From the NCBI RefSeq assembly GCF_029607905.1, contig NZ_JAPHEH010000001.1, positions 1,579,530-1,643,529 on the forward strand: a DNA stretch of 64,000 nucleotides. Reading direction: 5' to 3'. Shown here one piece after another: positions 53,166 to 60,682 of the stretch. The notes under the pieces are model-generated. The model was given only the letters and a program-made list of their open reading frames with translations. It was not told where the DNA came from and ran no database searches. The position numbers and the translations under genes are program-made. Origin of the DNA: Thiovibrio frasassiensis (GTDB lineage Bacteria; Desulfobacterota; Desulfobulbia; Desulfobulbales; Desulfurivibrionaceae). Position 1 is the first letter of the stretch. The number at the start of each line of letters is the position of its first letter.

Positions 53166-54125
53166 TTGAGCCGAGCTCTTGTCACAGGGGCCAATGGCTT
53201 TGTTGGGCAACCATTATGCGAAGAAATGCTTCTTCGGGGATGGCAGGTTTTGGCTGCCGTCCGTTCTTCTCGTCGATTACCCCAAGACATGGAGTTGGTC
53301 ACAGTGGGGGCAATAGACGGCGAAACGAATTGGGCCGAAGCACTACGCGGGGTAGGTGCTGTCGTTCATCTCGCCGCCCGCGTCCACATTATGCGCGACA
53401 AGGCGACTGACCCGCTCACCGAGTTCCGCGCAGTCAATGTCGCCGCTGCGTTGAACCTCGCCCGTCAGGCGGCTAAGGCGGGTGTGCAGCGGTTTGTCTA
53501 CCTCAGCTCCATCAAGGTCAATGGTGAGCAGACATTGTCAGGGCAACCTTTCACCGAGGAGGATGTGTCTGTGCCGCTTGGCCCTTATAGTATTTCCAAA
53601 TGCGAAGCCGAAGAAGGGCTGCGAACTCTTGCCCAGCGAACAGGAATGGAGGTTGTGGTTATTCGGCCCCCTCTGATCTATGGGCCGGGGGTAAAAGCCA
53701 ATTTTTTGAATATGTTGCGCTGGTTGCATGCAGGGGTGCCGCTACCGCTTGGTTCGATCAATAATCGTCGAAGCATAGTCGCGCTGGATAACCTGATCGA
53801 TCTGATCATCCGCTGCCTTGATCACCCGGCTGCGGCTGATCAAACTTTTTTGGTGTCGGACGGTGAGGATCTTTCCACTACAGCACTGTTGCGGCGAATG
53901 GCACATGCGCTGGGGAGACCGGCGCGATTGATGCCGTTACCCGTTTTTTTGCTGGAAGCTGGGGCTGTGTTATTGGGCCGGCGTGATATGGCGCAACGGC
54001 TGTGCGGATCCTTGCAGGTGGATATTTCCAGGGCGCGAACCCTCTTGGGGTGGAATCCTCCCATCAGTGTGGACGAGGGGTTACGCCGGACAGCGCAATG
54101 GTTCTTGCATGAAACGACTGTTTGA
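53166..54125 (+). CDS. WbpV/WreQ-like UDP-4-keto-6-deoxy-HexNAc reductase
   Basis: A 319-residue extended SDR. RALVTGANGFVGQPLCEEML is the NAD loop, HLAARVHIMRD is typical of the WbpV/GNE-like group, and PYSISKCEAEE carries YxxxK. The TTG start at 53166 follows GAGGTG by 5 nt; a TTG at 53151 is less well placed. The pairing with a small sugar-phosphate transferase and a WbpM-type dehydratase matches the WbpM-WbpV and WreV-WreQ-WreU modules that make and use UDP-D-QuiNAc. Confidence 0.8.
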   Translation: MSRALVTGANGFVGQPLCEEMLLRGWQVLAAVRSSRRLPQDMELVTVGAIDGETNWAEALRGVGAVVHLAARVHIMRDKATDPLTEFRAVNVAAALNLARQAAKAGVQRFVYLSSIKVNGEQTLSGQPFTEEDVSVPLGPYSISKCEAEEGLRTLAQRTGMEVVVIRPPLIYGPGVKANFLNMLRWLHAGVPLPLGSINNRRSIVALDNLIDLIIRCLDHPAAADQTFLVSDGEDLSTTALLRRMAHALGRPARLMPLPVFLLEAGAVLLGRRDMAQRLCGSLQVDISRARTLLGWNPPISVDEGLRRTAQWFLHETTV

Positions 54126-54669
54126 TTTGATTCTGGCCGTTTGTGCAGTGCTTGTTCTGAGTTTGCCGCTTGTGCTGGTTGCGTTGTTGGTCAAGCTTAC
54201 TTCTAAGGGGCCTGTTTTGTATTGGTCTGACCGGGTAGGGCGTAATAACAGGATTTTCAGTATGCCAAAGTTCCGCAGTATGCGGGTGGGAACGCCCGCG
54301 CTGGCAACACATCTCCTTGCCAAACCGGCTATGTATCTTACCAGGATTGGCGGCTTTTTGCGCAAGTCCAGTCTGGACGAATTGCCTCAGCTGTGGAGTA
54401 TCCTCAATGGCGATATGAGCTTTGTTGGCCCTCGCCCGGCGTTATTCAACCAAGATGATCTGATTAAATTGCGCACCCAGTATGGTGTGCATGAGTTGAT
54501 GCCTGGATTGACCGGTTGGGCCCAGGTGAACGGGCGGGATGAGCTGCCGATTCCTGAGAAGGTCAAGTTGGATGCAGAATATTTGCAACAGCGCTCATTG
54601 GCGTTTGATGTGCTGATCTTGTGGCGCACCTTTATCAAAATAGTGGCGGGGGATGGAGTTTCGCATTGA
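54109..54669 (+). CDS. Undecaprenyl-phosphate sugar-1-phosphate transferase (PglC/WreU type)
   Basis: A 186-residue small polyprenyl-phosphate monotopic transferase. A re-entrant helix (LFDLILAVCAVLVLSLPLVL) precedes FRSMRVGT; the catalytic dyad region is FLRKSSLDELPQLWSILNGD (Asp-Glu), followed by MSFVGPRPALF and LMPGLTGWAQVNGRDELP. It would attach the first sugar phosphate to undecaprenyl phosphate. It starts 17 nt inside the preceding reductase gene. Confidence 0.92.
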   Translation: MKRLFDLILAVCAVLVLSLPLVLVALLVKLTSKGPVLYWSDRVGRNNRIFSMPKFRSMRVGTPALATHLLAKPAMYLTRIGGFLRKSSLDELPQLWSILNGDMSFVGPRPALFNQDDLIKLRTQYGVHELMPGLTGWAQVNGRDELPIPEKVKLDAEYLQQRSLAFDVLILWRTFIKIVAGDGVSH

Positions 54670-54829
54670 ACGTGTTCGCCCTCGACAGTTTATAAAAGGT
54701 GATTCTGCTCAAAATAGGCTGCGGTGTAAATGAGGTGTGCTTTACGATTTCTGCACGACAACATGGGTAATTCTGTCAAAATCAAGTAGAGTCACTTCTT
54801 GGTTTACGTCAAAGAACTTAGGAAGCCGT

Positions 54830-56728
54830 ATGAAATACCAATTTCGTAAATTGAATTTCTGGATTGTGCTTGGGGTTGACGTACTGCTGCTAGTTGCCGC
54901 GCATCTGTTGGCCTATGTAATTCGTTTCGACGGCGTTGTGCCCCAGGAACAGCAGGCCAATATCTCCGTTCTTGGGTTCCTGCTTCCGGTCAAGCTGGTG
55001 CTGTTTCATTTTTTTGGGTTGTATCGCGGGATGTGGCGGTATACTTCCCTTGCGGATTTGTTGAACATCCTTAAGGCCTGTGTGGTTGCCGGGTTTATTA
55101 CTTTGGGTGGCATTCTGTTGTTGAACCGTTTCGATGGGTTTTCCCGGGCTGTTTTCGTGCTTGATGCCTTGTTGACCTTCCTGTTCATTGCCGGATTTCG
55201 TATCAGTCTCAGGCTCTCTTGCCAAAAGGCTTTTTGTCTGCCTTTTCTCCAGGATGATGCCGGTAAGCGGCAGCGCCGCAAGCGGTTGCTCATTATCGGG
55301 GCCGGAGATGCCGCCGAAAAGGTGACGCGGGAAATTAACGACAATAAGGCCTTGCCCTACATAGTGGCAGGGTTTCTTGATGATCATCCTTCCAAGATCG
55401 GCCAGCAGATTCACGGCATTCCTGTTCTCGGCCCTATTGCTGACCTGTCGGAGTATGTGTTTAAAACCAAGGCCAATGAGGTGCTTATTGCTATTCCCTC
55501 GGCCAGCCGCGACCAAATGCAGAGGATTGTCGAACTCTGCCGCGCCTGTGGAATTCCGTTCAAGACCCTGCCCGGGCTGGGGGAGCTGATCAGTGACAGG
55601 GTTTCCATCAAGGCCATCCGCGATGTTTCGTATAAGGATCTTCTGGGCCGGCCACCGGTGCGCCTCGAGTTGGAAGAGATCGGTGAGGTCCTGGGAGGAA
55701 AGACGGTTCTGGTCACCGGGGCAGGTGGCTCCATCGGCTCGGAGCTCTGTCGCCAGATCGTTCGCTTCCACCCTGCCAATCTTATTCTCATGGATGCCAG
55801 CGAACAGAACCTCTACCAGATCGAGATGGAGCTGCTCCACGAATACGGCTTCAGGGACTATGTGGCCGTGCTGGGGAAGGTGCAGGATAAAGGGCTGCTG
55901 GAATCGTTGTTCCCGCATTATCGGCCAACCGTGGTGTTCCATGCCGCCGCCTATAAGCATGTGCCCATGGTGGAGCGTAATCCTTGGGAGGGCGTGTACA
56001 ATAATATCTTTGCCTCCAAGCGGTTGATGGAAGTTTCCGCGCGGTCTGGGGTGGAGCGTTTTATCGTGATCTCCACTGACAAGGCGGTGCGGCCCACCAA
56101 TGTCATGGGCGCCACCAAGCGGATGACCGAGATTCTCATGCAGGGCTTTTGTGAAAAGAGCAAAAGGGCCGGCTCGGGAACCCGCTTCATGGCGGTGCGT
56201 TTCGGTAATGTTCTTGGCTCCTCCGGTTCGGTTATCCCCTTGTTCCGGCGGCAGATTGAGCTGGGCGGCCCGGTGACGGTTACCCATCCGGATATGACCC
56301 GCTACTTCATGTCCATTGAGGAGGCGAGTCAGCTTATTCTCCAGGCCGCGACCATGGGCGAGGGCGGTGAGGTTTTCATCTTGGAGATGGGAACCCCGGT
56401 GCGGATCGGCCAGATGGCCCGTGACCTGATCCAGCTTTGCGGCAAGGAGCCGGATACGGAGATCGAGATCAAATATACCGGGCTCAGGCCCGGCGAAAAG
56501 ATGTACGAGGAGTTGATCACCGAGGGCGAGGGGATCGTGAAGACCGGTCATGAAAAGATCATGGTGTTGCGTGGAAACGGTGCTTCCCTGGAGGACTTGC
56601 AGGATTCGCTGGAAAGGCTCAAGCAGTTCGCGTCAAACCATGATGCAGAGGGGATCAAAGCCGAGCTCGGCAAGGTGATCCCCGAGTATACCTCCCAGGT
56701 GAGTGAATCCGTCTTGCCCAAAGGGTGA
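54830..56728 (+). CDS. wbpM: Membrane UDP-GlcNAc 4,6-dehydratase (WbpM/CapD type)
   Basis: A 632-residue protein with four N-terminal helices (residues about 8-125, FWIVLGVDVLLLVAAHLLAY onward) and a CoA-binding-like domain (RLLIIGAGDAAEKVTREI). The catalytic FlaA1-like SDR follows (VLVTGAGGSIGSELCRQIV, HAAAYKHVPMVERNPWEGV, STDKAVRPTNVMGATKRM). The MxxxK motif is that of the WbpM group. AGGAAG lies 5 nt before the ATG. It supplies UDP-4-keto-6-deoxy-GlcNAc for the reductase at 53166 and closes the locus. Confidence 0.93.
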   Translation: MKYQFRKLNFWIVLGVDVLLLVAAHLLAYVIRFDGVVPQEQQANISVLGFLLPVKLVLFHFFGLYRGMWRYTSLADLLNILKACVVAGFITLGGILLLNRFDGFSRAVFVLDALLTFLFIAGFRISLRLSCQKAFCLPFLQDDAGKRQRRKRLLIIGAGDAAEKVTREINDNKALPYIVAGFLDDHPSKIGQQIHGIPVLGPIADLSEYVFKTKANEVLIAIPSASRDQMQRIVELCRACGIPFKTLPGLGELISDRVSIKAIRDVSYKDLLGRPPVRLELEEIGEVLGGKTVLVTGAGGSIGSELCRQIVRFHPANLILMDASEQNLYQIEMELLHEYGFRDYVAVLGKVQDKGLLESLFPHYRPTVVFHAAAYKHVPMVERNPWEGVYNNIFASKRLMEVSARSGVERFIVISTDKAVRPTNVMGATKRMTEILMQGFCEKSKRAGSGTRFMAVRFGNVLGSSGSVIPLFRRQIELGGPVTVTHPDMTRYFMSIEEASQLILQAATMGEGGEVFILEMGTPVRIGQMARDLIQLCGKEPDTEIEIKYTGLRPGEKMYEELITEGEGIVKTGHEKIMVLRGNGASLEDLQDSLERLKQFASNHDAEGIKAELGKVIPEYTSQVSESVLPKG

Positions 56729-56885
56729 GTCCTGTGTTCGGAGAGGCATCTTTTTGGAATCGTTGATAAATTTTTTGGTGAAACGGCCATCTCGTCCTCT
56801 GGGGCATTTTGTTCTTTGCAAGAGGGTGCAGGTGATGTAAAGTGGTGCCCCATTGGCCAGCGTGCCAGTTTGCTTTGGAAAAGCT

Positions 56886-56973
56886 GGAGAGGTGACCGAG
56901 TGGCTTAAGGTGCACGCCTGGAACGCGTGTGTGCGGCAACGTACCGTGGGTTCGAATCCCACCTTCTCCGCCA
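56886..56973 (+). tRNA. tRNA-Ser (anticodon GGA)
   Basis: An 88-nt class II tRNA with encoded CCA. The acceptor GGAGAGG pairs with CTTCTCC (one G-U). The anticodon stem CACGC/GCGTG encloses CTGGAAC (anticodon GGA). The T arm GTGGG-TTCGAAT-CCCAC is identical to that of tRNA-Ser(CGA) at 22934. The discriminator is G. Confidence 0.95.
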
Positions 56974-56988
56974 GATATTTTCCGGTTT

Positions 56989-57090
56989 GATAGCCGGGTC
57001 CTGCGCAACAAAGACTTGCGAACCCCGCCAGGTCCGGGAGGAAGCAACGGTAGTGAGTTACTTTGTGTGCCGCAGGGGTGCCTGGCTATC
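56989..57090 (+). ncRNA. ffs: Signal recognition particle RNA (4.5S type)
   Basis: A ~102-nt RNA whose ends GATAGCC (56989-56995) and GGCTATC (57084-57090) pair. The conserved Ffh-binding domain reads CCAGGTCCGGGAGGAAGCAA, with a GNRA-like loop and the GGAAGCA internal loop. The terminal helix followed by seven T residues (57092-57098) serves as a Rho-independent terminator. It lies between tRNA-Ser(GGA) and dnaX, a position shared with several other bacteria. Confidence 0.92.
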
Positions 57091-57099
57091 ATTTTTTTG

Positions 57100-57207
57100 T
57101 AAGCGGTTGCAGGGCACCACATCTTGCAGCGATCGGTCCGTCTCACGTACCTGATGTACGCATCGCCGTCCCGCTTGCCGCAACCTGCGGCACCCTGCAA
57201 CCGCTTA
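57100..57207. repeat. 108-nt cruciform repeat (copy A)
   Basis: The ends TAAGCGGTTGCAGGG (57100-57114) and CCCTGCAACCGCTTA (57193-57207) are a perfect 15-bp inverted repeat. At the exact centre CGTAC-CTGAT-GTACG (57146-57160) forms a tip hairpin. The interior after the left arm starts ACCACATCTTGCAGCGA, which is shared with the element at 60303. Confidence 0.85.
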
Positions 57208-57281
57208 CCCCTTGTTTTCTCATTTGCAGCTCTATCTTTCGTTTTCCCCCGTTTACCGGAGCTGATCTCCGAGGGCTGAAA

Positions 57282-59024
57282 ATGTCCTACCTTGTTTTAG
57301 CCAGAAAATGGCGTCCCCAGAATTTCGATGAGGTTGTTGGCCAGCAGGCCGTGGTGCGCACCTTGCGCAACGCGCTCACCCGTAACCGGGTGGCCCATGC
57401 CATGCTTTTTTCCGGGGTGCGCGGGGTTGGCAAGACCACCCTGGCGAGACTGATGGCCAAGGCTCTCAACTGCCAACAGGGCGAGCCGGATGTGCCCTGT
57501 GACCAGTGCGAGTCATGCACCGAGATCATGGCGGGCAACGCCATTGATCTGCATGAGATCGACGGCGCCTCCAATCGCGGCATCCAGGAGATCCGCGAGC
57601 TCAAGGAAAATATCCGCTTTTTCCCCGCCAAGGGGCGCTACAAGATCATCATTATCGATGAAGTGCACATGCTCACCACCGAGGCCTTCAACGCCCTGCT
57701 GAAGACCCTGGAAGAGCCGCCGGCCCATGTCTATTTCATGTTCGCCACCACCGAACTGCACAAGATCCCGATCACCATCCTCTCCCGCTGTCAGCGCTAT
57801 GAACTCAAGCGAGTTCCCTTTGCCGAACTGGTCGCATTTTTTGCCAAAATCGCCGAAGCGGAAAAGGTTGCGATTTCTGCGCGGGCCCTGGAGATGATTG
57901 CTCGGGAGGCCGAAGGCAGCGTGCGGGACGGCTTGAGCCTTCTTGATCAGATATTTTCCTTTGGCGGGTCTGAGGTCAGCGATGGGGATGTGGCGCAGGT
58001 CTTGGGCTTGGTTGATCGCGGGATTTATGAAAATCTGGCCCGGGCGCTTCTGGTCGGGGATCTGGCAGGTTGTCTTGAGATCTTTGCCCAGAGCCAGGCC
58101 GCGGGTATGGACCTCAAGCGTTTTGCCAACGACCTGTTGGGATTTTTCCGGGGTCTGCTGATTGCCAAGGTCAAGGCCAATCCCGAGGAGTTGCTTGACC
58201 TGTCCGACCAGGAACTGGCGGCGATTAAGGATATTGCCGCAGGTGCCAGCCAGGAAACGCTGTATCATTATTTTTCTCTGCTCTTGAAGGGGACCGAAGA
58301 GATGCAGTACTCATCCCGGCCCCGGCTTGCGTTGGAGATGGCTTTTGTCCGGGCCACCCAGGCAGGGCAGATCGTGCCGACTGCCACTTTATTGGGGCGT
58401 CTTGACGGATTATTGGCCGGCGCCGTGTCTCTGCCGGTGAGAGCAGCCGGGGGCATTGCTCCGGCGATCTCCACTGCGGAACCGGAGCCAGTCGCGCCCA
58501 GACCGGCATCCCGGCCATCGGGAGCTGCTCCTTCTTCGGGGTTGCAGCCGGAACAAAAAAAAAATGAAATAGCGGATACGCCTACATCCTCGCCCGGGCA
58601 ATTCGGGCACTCCTCTCCGGTCGCGGCCTCCCCTCCGGTGCGTGAGGTGAAACGGGACTGGGAGGCGTTTGTTGGGTATGTGAAGGAGCGCAAGCGCTGG
58701 ATGGCGCCGGTGCTGCAACTGTGCGCCATGGCCCGCGATGAAGGAAACGAGCTGGTCCTGAAGTTTGACGACCCCTCGGACTGTAAGCTGTTGCAGGAAC
58801 ATGACAACCTGAAATTGTTGCAGTCCTTTGCGCTGGATTTTTTTCAGCACGATTTTCGCGTCGTTTTCAAGGTGCGCGGCGCCCCGGCAGCTGAGGATGG
58901 CGGCGGCGATGAGGCGGAGAGTCTTCTTGCCGAACGGCGGGTTCTTGCCAACGAACCCATGGTGCAGATGGCGGCCGAGATTTTTGGCGGGCAGGTCGGC
59001 AGTATCCGAACCGGCCCCAGGTAA
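57282..59024 (+). CDS. dnaX: DNA polymerase III subunits tau/gamma
   Basis: A 580-residue clamp-loader ATPase. Walker A GVRGVGKTT lies at residues 45-53, the zinc Cys set is CQQGEPDVPCDQCESC, the DExH-like box is IIIDEVHMLTTEAFNALLKT and the sensor 1 region reads ILSRCQRYELKRV. Residues about 395-440 form a Pro/Ala/Ser linker, and the C-terminal tau domain follows. An A10 run in the linker (58555-58564) is followed at once by stops in both other frames, so a gamma-like short form of about 428 residues is likely. GAGGG lies 7 nt before the ATG. ybaB and recR follow. Confidence 0.96.
   Translation: MSYLVLARKWRPQNFDEVVGQQAVVRTLRNALTRNRVAHAMLFSGVRGVGKTTLARLMAKALNCQQGEPDVPCDQCESCTEIMAGNAIDLHEIDGASNRGIQEIRELKENIRFFPAKGRYKIIIIDEVHMLTTEAFNALLKTLEEPPAHVYFMFATTELHKIPITILSRCQRYELKRVPFAELVAFFAKIAEAEKVAISARALEMIAREAEGSVRDGLSLLDQIFSFGGSEVSDGDVAQVLGLVDRGIYENLARALLVGDLAGCLEIFAQSQAAGMDLKRFANDLLGFFRGLLIAKVKANPEELLDLSDQELAAIKDIAAGASQETLYHYFSLLLKGTEEMQYSSRPRLALEMAFVRATQAGQIVPTATLLGRLDGLLAGAVSLPVRAAGGIAPAISTAEPEPVAPRPASRPSGAAPSSGLQPEQKKNEIADTPTSSPGQFGHSSPVAASPPVREVKRDWEAFVGYVKERKRWMAPVLQLCAMARDEGNELVLKFDDPSDCKLLQEHDNLKLLQSFALDFFQHDFRVVFKVRGAPAAEDGGGDEAESLLAERRVLANEPMVQMAAEIFGGQVGSIRTGPR
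58555..58564 (+). promoter_or_regulatory. A10 slippery site in dnaX
   Basis: Ten A residues encode Gln-Lys-Lys-Asn at dnaX residues 425-428. Reading in the -1 frame gives Lys then TGA at 58565-58567; reading in the +1 frame gives Met-Lys then TAG at 58570-58572. Both slips end translation at about residue 428-430, close to the length of E. coli gamma (431). Confidence 0.7.
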
Positions 59025-59122
59025 AAGTGAAAAATGAAAAGTTGAAAGTGACGGGCAACGGGGGGGGAGTTGCTCCTGCTGTCGGCGCAGTGTGCTGGAA
59101 AGTTAATGCCGGAGGTATACGG

Positions 59123-59431
59123 ATGGATATGAAACAGATGGTGAAGCAGGCGCAGCAGTTTCAGCAGCGTTTGACGGAGATGCAGGGGGAACTGGCGGGC
59201 AGGCAGGTCAGCGCCTCGGTGGGCGGCGGTATGGTGAGCGCCACGGTGAACGGCAGGCATGAACTTGTCAACTTGACCATTGATAAGGAAGTGGTGGACC
59301 CTGCGGACCCCCAGATGCTCCAAGACCTTGTCGTCTCCGCGGTAAATGAGGCCATGCGCAAGGCCCAGGCAATGATCGAGGGTGAGATGTCCAAGCTTAC
59401 CGGTGGGATGAAGATTCCGGGGATGTTTTAA
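59123..59431 (+). CDS. ybaB: YbaB/EbfC nucleoid-associated protein
   Basis: A 102-residue DNA-binding dimer of the YbaB/EbfC family. It begins MDMKQMVKQAQQFQQRLTEM; the central part VSASVGGGMVSATVNGRHEL is the family core, and it ends TGGMKIPGMF. GGAGG lies 7 nt before the ATG at 59123 and decides the start. The dnaX-ybaB-recR order is conserved in many bacteria. Confidence 0.95.
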   Translation: MDMKQMVKQAQQFQQRLTEMQGELAGRQVSASVGGGMVSATVNGRHELVNLTIDKEVVDPADPQMLQDLVVSAVNEAMRKAQAMIEGEMSKLTGGMKIPGMF

Positions 59432-59562
59432 TGGCTGGACGAACGATGTGCGGTCCCTGGGGAAAAAATGAAGTGTGACGCTTCGTCTTTGCCAAAGTTC
59501 GTTCCTTTTTTTGTTTATTGGGAGCCTTGCTCCGTGCATTGCTCATCTGTGGGTTTGTTTCT

Positions 59563-60171
59563 ATGAACGTCGTTCCTCCGGCACTGAGCCGACTCATTGC
59601 CGACCTGAACCGTCTGCCGGGGATCGGCATCAAAAGCGCGACCCGGCTGGCACTCCATATTTTGCGGCGGCCCGCCAGCGAGGCGCAGAGCCTGGCCCGG
59701 GATCTTGGGGAACTGCACCGCAGCATCCGCTTGTGCAGCGGCTGTTTTGCCTTTGCGGAAAGCGACCCCTGCGCTATCTGCAAAGATTCCGAGCGTGATG
59801 GCGGGTTGGTCTGCGTGGTCGAGGAATCCGCAGACCTTATGGCCATCGAGAAAACCGGAGTTTTCAAGGGCAAATACCATATTCTCCATGGTGTTCTCTC
59901 TCCCATGGACGGGATCGGGCCGGAGGAAATCAAGGCGGATGCCCTGGTGGAGAGGATACGCAAACAGCAGGTGCGTGAGGTCCTTATCGCCACCAGTTCC
60001 ACGGTCCCGGGGGAGGCGACGGCCGCTTATCTCATCAAGCGGTTGCAGGAGGAGGTTCAGGTCAAGGTAACCAGATTGGCTTGCGGGATTCCCATGGGGA
60101 TGGACATAAAATATGCCGATGATCTCACGCTCAGTCGGGCTATTGAAGCACGGAAAGACACCAGCAAGTGA
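59563..60171 (+). CDS. recR: Recombination mediator RecR
   Basis: A 202-residue RecR protein that helps RecF/RecO load RecA on gaps. A helix-hairpin-helix (LNRLPGIGIKSATRLALHIL) precedes a four-Cys zinc finger (CSGCFAFAESDPCAIC) and a Toprim domain (VCVVEESADLMAIE ... YHILHGVLSPMDGIGPE). The C-terminal Walker B-like ACGIPMGMDIKYADD is intact. The ATG at 59563 has a weak ribosome site. Confidence 0.95.
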   Translation: MNVVPPALSRLIADLNRLPGIGIKSATRLALHILRRPASEAQSLARDLGELHRSIRLCSGCFAFAESDPCAICKDSERDGGLVCVVEESADLMAIEKTGVFKGKYHILHGVLSPMDGIGPEEIKADALVERIRKQQVREVLIATSSTVPGEATAAYLIKRLQEEVQVKVTRLACGIPMGMDIKYADDLTLSRAIEARKDTSK

Positions 60172-60249
60172 TGGCAAGAAGGGTTTCGGCGCAGGAGATT
60201 TCCCGTACTTTTTTCGCATCGGCAGGCAGGCAAAAGAAACTATTTGTCC

Positions 60250-60278
60250 TTGACACTCGGGTGAATTGTTGGTATTTG
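60250..60278 (+). promoter_or_regulatory. Possible promoter upstream of tRNA-Val/thrS
   Basis: A perfect -35 TTGACA (60250-60255) is followed 17 nt later by TATTTG (60273-60278). It lies after recR and 200 nt before tRNA-Val, with the cruciform repeat in between. The -10 is weak. Confidence 0.3.
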
Positions 60279-60302
60279 GTTGCCGTTTGGAAGGTTTGTT
60301 GT

Positions 60303-60418
60303 AACTTCTCAGTAGCACCACATCTGCAGTGACATCGGCTTGCTCATGTGCAGTAGCACACTTCGCAGGCCTCTTCCTTGCATCTGTGGCAGTAGTGGAG
60401 CGGCGCTGCTGAAAAGTT
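60303..60418. repeat. 116-nt cruciform repeat (copy B)
   Basis: The ends AACTTCTCAGTAGC (60303-60316) and GCTGCTGAAAAGTT (60405-60418) pair over 14 bp, two of them non-Watson-Crick. Near the centre TGTGC-AGTA-GCACA (60347-60360) forms a tip hairpin. The interior begins ACCACATCTGCAGTGA, one of the stretches shared with copy A at 57100. Confidence 0.7.
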
Positions 60419-60477
60419 TGTTATGTCTTGAAAAAGAACGAGCTGTCGCCATGGGCGATGTGCTTTTTTTGTTTTTT

Positions 60478-60554
60478 AGGCGCGTAGCTCAGTTGGTTAG
60501 AGCGCTTGCCCGACACGCAAGAGGTCGGCGGTTCGAATCCGCCCGCGCCTACCA
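60478..60554 (+). tRNA. tRNA-Val (anticodon GAC) with C33
   Basis: A 77-nt cloverleaf with encoded CCA. The acceptor AGGCGCG pairs with CGCGCCT, the D stem is GCTC/GAGC, the anticodon stem CTTGC/GCAAG encloses CCGACAC, and the T arm is GGCGG-TTCGAAT-CCGCC. The anticodon is GAC (60512-60514). The base before it (60511, position 33) is C rather than the near-universal T. Confidence 0.9.
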
Positions 60555-60682
60555 GAGAAAAAACATGAAGCTTTTGTGTCGCTTGGCTTCGCAGAGAGTA
60601 AGTTGTATGGTGCAGGCAGATTGACCTGGTCAATGTGCTTGTTTTTGTTTGTGCATTTGCGGAAAGGCTGGTTCCAACAACC

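Noticed and set aside
22934-56973. A genomic island with integrase and att sites between the two tRNA-Ser genes
   Set aside because: No integrase, transposase or phage gene is present; the shared T-arm sequence is explained by both being tRNA-Ser genes.
60172-60682. A T-box or other riboswitch upstream of thrS
   Set aside because: No T-box consensus or specifier arrangement is visible; the spacer holds the cruciform repeat and tRNA-Val.
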